From assembly GCA_903895475.1 (NCBI GenBank), contig CAITUF010000199.1, forward strand, positions 1 to 11,150: a stretch of DNA of 11,150 nucleotides. The letters are read 5' to 3'. Numbering within the stretch: position 1 is the stretch's first letter; each line of letters starts with the position of its first letter. Shown here piece after piece: positions 6,540 through 11,150 of the stretch. A program made the translations under genes and the position numbers. This DNA comes from an uncultured Opitutia bacterium. GTDB lineage: Bacteria; Verrucomicrobiota; Verrucomicrobiia; Opitutales; UBA953. A model generated the notes under the pieces. That model saw nothing but the letters and a program-made list of their open reading frames with translations. It did no database searches and was not told where the DNA came from.

Positions 6540-7840
6540 CGCTTCTTCGCGAGGCGGATTTGCAGCGAGCGCCCGTGCGCATCGAGGCTTTCCATGCCCG
6601 CAAAGGCGGCGACCACGCTGGCGGCTTTGGCTAAGGAGCGTTGGTCATAGCGCACGAAGCTCGTCCGGCGAAGGAAGTCGGCGACGCGGAGGCCGCTGAA
6701 GAATCGACCCGTGCCGCCAGTCGGTAGCGTGTGGCTCGGGCCAGCGGTGAAGTCGCCGAGGACCGTCGGGGTCTCATGGCCGAGGAGGAGGGCACCCGCG
6801 GTCGTGATGGCGGCGGAGAGTTTCGCTTCTTCGCGTTTTGCGACCATGAGTTCGAGGTGTTCAGGGGCGACGAGGTTAGCCACGCGCGCCGCTTCGGAGA
6901 TTTTCCGGACGAGGATTACGCAGGTCATCTTCTCGAGCGCCTTCGTGATTTTGGCACCATGCGAGAGCGTGAGGGCTTGGGCGTGGGCCGAAGCGAGGCA
7001 ACGGTCAGCAAAGGCCGCTTGGTCGCAGACGAGGTAGAGCTTTTCCTTGCCGCTGCCGTGTTCCGCCTGTGCGCAGAGGTCGGCGCCAACGAAAACAGGG
7101 TTAGCCGTGCGGTCAGCGATGATCATCACTTCACTCGGGCCGGGTAGTAGGTCGACGCCCACGAGGCCGAAGAGCTGGCGTTTGGCTTCGGTGACATACG
7201 CATTACCGGGACCAAAGACCTTATCGACGGCAGGGATGGACTTCGTTCCGAGCGCGAGCGCAGCGATGGCTTGGACGCCGCCGACCGCGTAGACTTCCTT
7301 GATGCCGCAGAGGTAGAGTGCGGCGAGGATATCAGGGTTAATCTGGCCGTCGGGGCCGGGGGGCGTGCAGGCACAGAGCTCAGGCACGCCAGCGACCTTC
7401 GCGGGGAGTGCCGTCATCAGGACTGTCGAAACGAGCGGGACTTGGCCGCCTGGGATGTAAAGGCCGCACCGTTGGATGGCGTGGTGACGTTCACCGACCG
7501 TGGCGCCATGCGGGTTCTTCGCGGACCAGCCCTTGGGCAAGGTGCGGCGATGGAAGTCGGTCACGCAACGCGCCGCTTCATTGATGGCCTTGCGTTTGGC
7601 TGGGGTAAGTTGCTGGGCGGCCTGCTTGAGGCGCGCTTCGGGTATGCGGAGCTGCTTGGCGGTCAACTGCACATGGTCGAACTTCTTTGTGTAGGCGAGT
7701 ACGGCAGCGTCACCGCGGTCACGCACGTCAGCGATGATGCCAGCCACCGTCGCGCGGACGTCGGTCGAAGCTTCGCCATTACCAACGAAGGCACGGAGGC
7801 GGGCAAGAAAGTCGGGGGCGTGGGCCTGGAGGACGGGCAT
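6536..7840 (-). CDS. hisD: Histidinol dehydrogenase
   Basis: HisD oxidises L-histidinol to L-histidine in two NAD-dependent steps, ending the histidine pathway; it is a Zn enzyme of the cytoplasm. From the ATG at 7840 it has 434 residues, the same as E. coli HisD. Zinc ligands Q258 and H261 (CAQAEHGSGKE), D363 (GDFTAGPSH) and H422 (LDAHGRS), and the catalytic pair E327-H328 (APEHLE), are all in place. GLYIPGG (126-132) and VFGPGNAYVTEAK (208-220) also mark the family. The frame stays open upstream to 7936, but that adds a Ser/Pro/Arg-rich tail overlapping the preceding gene and is unlikely. The start lies 4 nt after the stop of the LolA-like gene, implying coupling, and I see no strong Shine-Dalgarno. 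Confidence 0.97.
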   Translation of the reverse strand: MPVLQAHAPDFLARLRAFVGNGEASTDVRATVAGIIADVRDRGDAAVLAYTKKFDHVQLTAKQLRIPEARLKQAAQQLTPAKRKAINEAARCVTDFHRRTLPKGWSAKNPHGATVGERHHAIQRCGLYIPGGQVPLVSTVLMTALPAKVAGVPELCACTPPGPDGQINPDILAALYLCGIKEVYAVGGVQAIAALALGTKSIPAVDKVFGPGNAYVTEAKRQLFGLVGVDLLPGPSEVMIIADRTANPVFVGADLCAQAEHGSGKEKLYLVCDQAAFADRCLASAHAQALTLSHGAKITKALEKMTCVILVRKISEAARVANLVAPEHLELMVAKREEAKLSAAITTAGALLLGHETPTVLGDFTAGPSHTLPTGGTGRFFSGLRVADFLRRTSFVRYDQRSLAKAASVVAAFAGMESLDAHGRSLQIRLAKKR

Positions 7841-7844
7841 GGGC

Positions 7845-8570
7845 TTAGCGGGTCGGGAAGATGAAGTGACCGGGCGTGAGCGTGGGGTTGACGACGATCT
7901 TTTCGTAGGTGGCTTCGGCGACTTTCTTACCATCAATCAAGATGGCTTCCTTCTGCGTAAAGAGGATACCTTCGACGACGATCGTCGCGATGACCAGTTG
8001 GCGTTGCGTCTTGCCGTCGGGCATCGGCTGGTCGGTGGCAGTGAGGCGGAAGGTTTCGGCGTCAAAGTGGCGGATGAGGCGGAAGCCGCTCTTGTAGGCG
8101 TATTCCACGGCCACTTGCTTGCGTCCGTTGATTTCGCTGGCGGGCGCGGCCTTCACCACGCCTTGGCGCTCGGCGGGGGCGGCGAAGAAAGTCAGGTCAC
8201 TCGTGGCCATGTCGCGGAGCACGCTCACAAACTCGGAGCGCAGCACGCCGATTTGGGTCGTCTGCGTGGACTTGCGCCAACCTTCGTTACCGTTGGTTGC
8301 GAGGATCTCTTCGGTGGAGCGGTTGGCGTTGAGGCTGAGTTGGTAGCGCTGGTCGGGCGTGTTGACCTCGAGCAGGGTGAAGCCGGCGGGCTTTCCGGCC
8401 GCATCGACGGACGTCAGTTCGAATTGGAGGCTCCGCACCTTCGCGAGGGCGGCGGGGTCCGAGGCCAGGGCGACGCGCGCCTGGGCGATGACCTCGGTGG
8501 GGGTGAGCTCGGCGGCGTAGGCGCAGGTCGCGCAGGCTAGCCAAGCGAGCATGGTCCGGAAAGATGCCAT
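7845..8570 (-). CDS. Secreted LolA/LolB-fold-like protein (outer-membrane lipoprotein-sorting-like)
   Basis: From the ATG at 8570 this is 241 residues with a signal peptide (MASFRTMLAWLACATCAYAA, about 20 residues) and so is exported. The rest is beta-strand rich, with patterns such as RSLQFELTSV (46-55), YQLSLNANRSTEEILATNGNEGWRK (77-100; a lipoprotein-sorting-like NG..GW turn), KQVAVEYAYKSGFRLIRHFD and a closing GHFIFPTR. This order resembles LolA/LolB-like lipid-binding half-barrels, but the identity is low and the cargo is unknown. An ATG at 8552 is a second possible start. The open frame up to 8810 crosses the divergent lipoprotein gene and is not real coding. It heads a two-gene unit with hisD and has its own candidate promoter at 8581-8609. 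Confidence 0.68.
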   Translation of the reverse strand: MASFRTMLAWLACATCAYAAELTPTEVIAQARVALASDPAALAKVRSLQFELTSVDAAGKPAGFTLLEVNTPDQRYQLSLNANRSTEEILATNGNEGWRKSTQTTQIGVLRSEFVSVLRDMATSDLTFFAAPAERQGVVKAAPASEINGRKQVAVEYAYKSGFRLIRHFDAETFRLTATDQPMPDGKTQRQLVIATIVVEGILFTQKEAILIDGKKVAEATYEKIVVNPTLTPGHFIFPTR

Positions 8571-8580
8571 AAGGCTTCTG

Positions 8581-8609
8581 GGTATGGCTTTGGCGGTGGG
8601 CCTTGGCAA
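8581..8609 (-). promoter_or_regulatory. Candidate promoter of the LolA-like gene and hisD
   Basis: On the minus strand, TTGCCA (8609-8604) is followed after exactly 17 bp by CATACC (8586-8581). The -35 is good (TTG plus CA), while the -10 matches at three positions. The -10 ends 10 nt before the ATG at 8570, so the leader would be only a few bases. Confidence 0.4.
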
Positions 8610-8611
8610 GC

Positions 8612-8631
8612 CTCCGCCCAGTCGGGCGGGG
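8612..8631. repeat. Inverted repeat between two divergent promoters
   Basis: CTCCGCCC and GGGCGGGG pair over 8 bp (one T-G wobble) around a 4-nt AGTC loop. The element fills the gap between the two outward-facing -35 boxes (8609 and 8638), with its centre near the midpoint. It may be a shared operator for the LolA-like/hisD unit and the lipoprotein gene, or a chance GC-rich hairpin. Confidence 0.45.
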
Positions 8632-8637
8632 TCGGCA

Positions 8638-8666
8638 TTGACCCTTTCGGGCAAACCGCCTAAGTT
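8638..8666 (+). promoter_or_regulatory. Candidate promoter of the small lipoprotein gene
   Basis: TTGACC (8638-8643; 5 of 6 to TTGACA) and TAAGTT (8661-8666) have a 17-bp spacer. The -10 ends 7 nt before the ATG at 8674, so the start point would fall at or next to the first codon, giving a leaderless mRNA. No Shine-Dalgarno is present, which agrees. Confidence 0.5.
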
Positions 8667-8673
8667 TTGGGCC

Positions 8674-9039
8674 ATGCGAATCCTTGCGCTGCTGCTTTTG
8701 ACCCTGACCTTCACGGCCTGCCAGAACGCCCAGCCCGAGGACGAATGGCGCAACCACACCGCCACGAAGTTACACCTGATCAAAGTCGGTGATACCCGTG
8801 CGCAGGTCATCGAACTCCTCGGGGTGCCGAGCGATGCGGCGGCGGATGGGACGATGGAGACCCTCTTTTACCGCATGCTCCCGACTTCGGCGGAACTCGA
8901 ATATGCCGCCGCGAACAAAGCTTTAGGTGGTTGGAAGAATGCGGCCGAAAAGCGCGCGGTGCCTCCGATCACGCATGAAGTGCGTCTGCTCAACGGTATC
9001 GTGAGCGGTTACGGTCCGTCCCTGACGCCAACGCGCTGA
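8674..9039 (+). CDS. Small lipoprotein with BamE/SmpA-like motif
   Basis: The 121-residue product has a lipoprotein signal: MRILALLLLTLTFTAC, with the lipid-bearing cysteine at C16, so it should be anchored in the inner or outer membrane facing the periplasm. Residues about 36-52 (KVGDTRAQVIELLGVP) match the pattern of the BamE/SmpA/OmlA fold, in which a Val-Gly-x-Thr turn leads a helix ending in LLG-x-P. BamE itself is part of the outer-membrane protein assembly machine; this protein shares the motif, but I cannot say it is BamE. The frame is open from 8551, but the lipobox fixes the start at 8674. It converges on hisA with only 3 bp between their stop codons, and diverges from the LolA-like gene. 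Confidence 0.77.
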   Translation: MRILALLLLTLTFTACQNAQPEDEWRNHTATKLHLIKVGDTRAQVIELLGVPSDAAADGTMETLFYRMLPTSAELEYAAANKALGGWKNAAEKRAVPPITHEVRLLNGIVSGYGPSLTPTR

Positions 9040-9042
9040 GGC

Positions 9043-9771
9043 TCAACCGCGGGCCGCGACCAAGAGGCCGGCGACATCGCAGCGGCCCTCGTAGAGCGCC
9101 TTGCCGACAATAGCGCCGACGAGGTTGGGGTAGGCCTTGGACATCTGCGCGAGGCGACGGACGTCTTCCGTGCCCGCCACGCCGCCCGAAGCAATGACGC
9201 CGCAAGGGCAGGCCTTGAGGACGGCTTCGAGGGAGTTCCAGTTCGGACCGGTGAGCATGCCATCGGTCGCGATGTCCGTATAAATCACCGTAGAGACACC
9301 GAGCTCACCCGCTTCCTTGGCGAAATCGGTGGCCTGCAGGGCGGTCACGGCCGTCCAGCCTTTGACGGCGACGAGGCCATCCTTAGCGTCGATGCCGACG
9401 GCGAGGCGCGGGCCGTGGGCCTTGGCCATCTCGCGGAGAAAAGCGGGGTCGGTCGCGGCGCGGGTACCGATGACGACGCGGCTGGCACCGGTCGCGTAAG
9501 CGGACTCGGCGAGGGCGCGGTCGCGCATGCCACCCCCAAATTGAATCTTCGGTCCGAGTTGGGCGATACGAGCGAGTGTCGCGAGGTTGAGCGGGGCGCC
9601 GCCGAAGGCACCGTCAAGGTCGACAACGTGAATCCATTCCGCGCCGGCTTGGGCGAACTGGACGGCGGGCTCGACCGGGTCTTCGTAATAGTTCGTGCGC
9701 GCGTCGTCGCGGCCTTGGCTGAGGCGTACGCAGCGACCGCCGCGGATGTCGATGGCGGGATAGACGATCAT
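9043..9771 (-). CDS. hisA: ProFAR isomerase (phosphoribosylformimino-AICAR-ribotide isomerase)
   Basis: HisA is a cytoplasmic TIM-barrel enzyme that converts ProFAR to PRFAR, the fourth step of histidine synthesis. The 242-residue length is typical. The N-terminal YPAIDIRGG carries catalytic D8; GIDAKDG carries D128; YTDIATDGM carries T165. The two phosphate-binding halves are seen as QFGGGMR (78-83) and ASGGVAG with VGKALYEG (194-229). The start lies 4 nt after the clpX stop, with AAGGGCG in the clpX tail as a plausible ribosome site, so it should be read as the last gene of a clpP-clpX-hisA operon. It is not next to hisF, hisH or hisB in this window. There is no room for an intrinsic terminator before the convergent lipoprotein gene. 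Confidence 0.97.
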   Translation of the reverse strand: MIVYPAIDIRGGRCVRLSQGRDDARTNYYEDPVEPAVQFAQAGAEWIHVVDLDGAFGGAPLNLATLARIAQLGPKIQFGGGMRDRALAESAYATGASRVVIGTRAATDPAFLREMAKAHGPRLAVGIDAKDGLVAVKGWTAVTALQATDFAKEAGELGVSTVIYTDIATDGMLTGPNWNSLEAVLKACPCGVIASGGVAGTEDVRRLAQMSKAYPNLVGAIVGKALYEGRCDVAGLLVAARG

Positions 9772-9775
9772 GAAA

Positions 9776-11107
9776 TTAGGCGCCCTTGCGGGCCTTCGTA
9801 CTCGCCGCGGTCACGGTCACCGGCTTCTCGCCGCGGATGGCTTCTGCCGTCACCGTAAACTTCGAGCCAGCGGGAGATTCCGGCAGGGCGTACATAGTCT
9901 CGAGCAGCACGCCTTCGAGGACGGAGCGCAGGCCACGGGCGCCAGTGCCGAGGGCGAGCGCGCGTTCGGCGAGGGCGTCCAGGGCTTCGGGGGTGAATTC
10001 GAGGTTCATGCCCGAAAGCCCAAAGAGCTTGCGGTACTGCTTGGTCGGGGCGTTCTTCGGCTCGGTCAGGATCCGGATGAGGGCATCCTTGCTGAGCGGC
10101 TCGAGGACGGAGATGACCGGGAGGCGACCAACGAACTCGGGGATCATCCCGAACGAGAATAGGTCTTCCGGCTGGAGACCGGCGAGGACCTGTTCGGCCG
10201 AAAGCGTCGGCGGGATATCGCCACCCTGGATAAAGCCCAATGCCTTGGTACCCGAGCGGCGAGCGATGAGGCGGTCGAGGCCAACGAACGCGCCGCCGGC
10301 GATGAAAAGGATATCGCCCGTATCAATCTGGATGCACTGTTGCTCGGGGTGTTTGCGACCGCCCGCAGGAGGGACGTTGCAGACCGTGCCTTCGAGGAGT
10401 TTGAGTAGGGCCTGTTGGACGCCTTCGCCAGACACATCGCGCGTGATGGAAGCGGAGTCGGACTTACGGCCGATCTTATCAATCTCGTCGATGAAGATGA
10501 TACCACGCTGGGCGCGCTCGACGTTCATATCGGCGGCCTGGAGGAGGCGGAGAACGACGGTTTCAACGTCGTCGCCGACGTAGCCGGCTTCGGTGAGCGT
10601 GGTGGCGTCTGCGATGGCGAACGGCACGTCGAGCATACGCGCGAGCGTCTTGGCGAGGAGCGTCTTGCCGGTGCCAGTTGGCCCAATCAGAAGGACGTTA
10701 CTCTTATCTAATTCGACTTCACCGAGGGCGTTGCTCTTGTCGCCGCCCGCGGCTTGCGTGAGGCGATCGTTGAGGCGCTTGTAGTGATTATGGACGGCGA
10801 CGGAGAGGACCTTCTTGGCGTGGTCCTGACCGATGACGTGGATATCGAGTTCCGCGCGGAGGGCCGCGGGGGCAACGAGTTTGACGGGCGTCGGTACATA
10901 CTTGGCCGGGCCGGCCTGCATGAGCGGACCCGCCGCCGAGCCAGCGCTGGGCTTACCCTCGCGGGTGCGCTCACGGTCGATGAGGCGCCCACAGGTGGAA
11001 ACGCAGACGTCGCAGATGCCGATACCTTTCGGGCCAGCAATGAGCTTACCAGCCTGAGCGGCGGGCTTGCCGCAGAAGGAGCAACACTCCGCCTGGTCGC
11101 CAGCCAT
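9776..11107 (-). CDS. clpX: ATP-dependent Clp protease ATP-binding subunit ClpX
   Basis: ClpX is the AAA+ unfoldase that feeds tagged proteins into ClpP. The 443-residue protein holds all expected parts: an N-terminal zinc-binding domain with C9, C12, C32 and C35 (CSFC...CDVC); Walker A GPTGTGKT (142-149); pore loop GYVG (175-178); Walker B IIFIDEID (203-210); the RKH loop (251-253); the ClpP-docking tripeptide L290-G291-F292; and sensor 2 in GARGLR with R391. The LGF loop means it should work with ClpP. The family is usually 410-430 residues, so the length is normal, with a short Lys/Ala-rich tail. Its ATG is 5 nt after a TAA that probably ends clpP, and hisA follows 4 nt after its own stop. 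Confidence 0.98.
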   Translation of the reverse strand: MAGDQAECCSFCGKPAAQAGKLIAGPKGIGICDVCVSTCGRLIDRERTREGKPSAGSAAGPLMQAGPAKYVPTPVKLVAPAALRAELDIHVIGQDHAKKVLSVAVHNHYKRLNDRLTQAAGGDKSNALGEVELDKSNVLLIGPTGTGKTLLAKTLARMLDVPFAIADATTLTEAGYVGDDVETVVLRLLQAADMNVERAQRGIIFIDEIDKIGRKSDSASITRDVSGEGVQQALLKLLEGTVCNVPPAGGRKHPEQQCIQIDTGDILFIAGGAFVGLDRLIARRSGTKALGFIQGGDIPPTLSAEQVLAGLQPEDLFSFGMIPEFVGRLPVISVLEPLSKDALIRILTEPKNAPTKQYRKLFGLSGMNLEFTPEALDALAERALALGTGARGLRSVLEGVLLETMYALPESPAGSKFTVTAEAIRGEKPVTVTAASTKARKGA

Positions 11108-11112
11108 GAGGA

Positions 11113-11150
11113 TTAAGCGCGGCCTGCCTTAGGCAGGACGACGTGATCGA
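11113..11150 (-). CDS. clpP: Probable C-terminal end of ClpP (5' end beyond window)
   Basis: One minus-strand frame reads DHVVLPKAGRA then TAA at 11115-11113. Only about 12 codons are present. The DxVVLPK wording fits the usual ClpP end (YGL-I/V-D-x-V-x-x-P-K), and clpP commonly stands directly before clpX. The 5-nt gap to the clpX ATG supports one operon. The call rests mainly on position and a short match. Confidence 0.55.
   Translation of the reverse strand, partial: DHVVLPKAGRA

Noticed and set aside
7841..7936. N-terminal extension of HisD to 7936
   Set aside because: The extra part is a Ser/Pro/Arg/Lys-rich tail read in the shadow of the upstream gene; the start at 7840 gives the exact usual HisD length.
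7734..8540. Plus-strand frame of 268 codons over the LolA-like gene
   Set aside because: It is Gly/Val/Asp/Leu-rich without any motif, while the opposite strand has a signal peptide and a coupled downstream gene.
8571..8810. N-terminal extension of the LolA-like protein to a start at 8810
   Set aside because: It would run through the divergent lipoprotein gene and both candidate promoters, and would bury the signal peptide inside the protein.
1..11150. Mobile element, CRISPR array, toxin-antitoxin pair or defence island
   Set aside because: No transposase, integrase, spaced direct repeats, small overlapping gene pair of that type or defence domain was seen; the region reads as stable core genome.

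Overview
The window is about 11.1 kb of GC-rich, densely coding bacterial chromosome with a core-metabolism and housekeeping character. There is no insertion sequence, CRISPR array, phage gene, rRNA or tRNA that I can recognise. The combination of a TlpA-type redoxin, a secreted sugar-hydrolase-like propeller protein, a LolA-like secreted protein and a Gly/Ala-rich, high-GC coding style would suit a Verrucomicrobiota/Opitutales-like Gram-negative bacterium. That placement is an impression from protein style, not a phylogenetic result.

Layout from left to right. (1) Minus strand: a 3'-truncated TlpA-like thiol-disulfide redoxin (1-498). (2) Minus strand: acetyl-CoA synthetase acs (630-2774) with a clear intrinsic terminator behind it and a candidate promoter in front. 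The Acs carries an N-terminal transmembrane helix, which is the most unusual protein feature here. (3) A minus-strand cluster of three genes (5674 to 2883): a secreted beta-propeller-like protein, a YqjF/DUF2071 protein, and a HAD phosphatase that overlaps it by 8 bp. (4) Plus strand: an inositol-monophosphatase-family protein, best read as histidinol-phosphate phosphatase hisN (5766-6539). Its stop overlaps the stop of convergent hisD. (5) Minus strand: a LolA-like secreted protein (8570-7845) followed 4 nt later by hisD (7840-6536). (6) Plus strand: a small BamE/SmpA-like lipoprotein (8674-9039), diverging from the LolA-like gene. (7) Minus strand: the likely last codons of clpP, then clpX, then hisA, each separated by 4-5 nt, which looks like one operon.

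Three histidine-biosynthesis steps (HisA; HisN-type phosphatase; HisD) therefore lie within about 4 kb, but in three separate transcription units, two of them shared with protein quality-control or envelope genes. Several genes have candidate -35/-10 boxes spaced by 17 bp directly next to the start codon and no good Shine-Dalgarno, which suggests short-leader or leaderless mRNAs. Intergenic space is minimal; the longest gene-free stretch is 131 bp (499-629), so no gap over 300 bp needs explaining. I see no strong case for a wholly new system. The membrane-anchored Acs and the divergent promoter pair around a hairpin-forming inverted repeat are the best leads.
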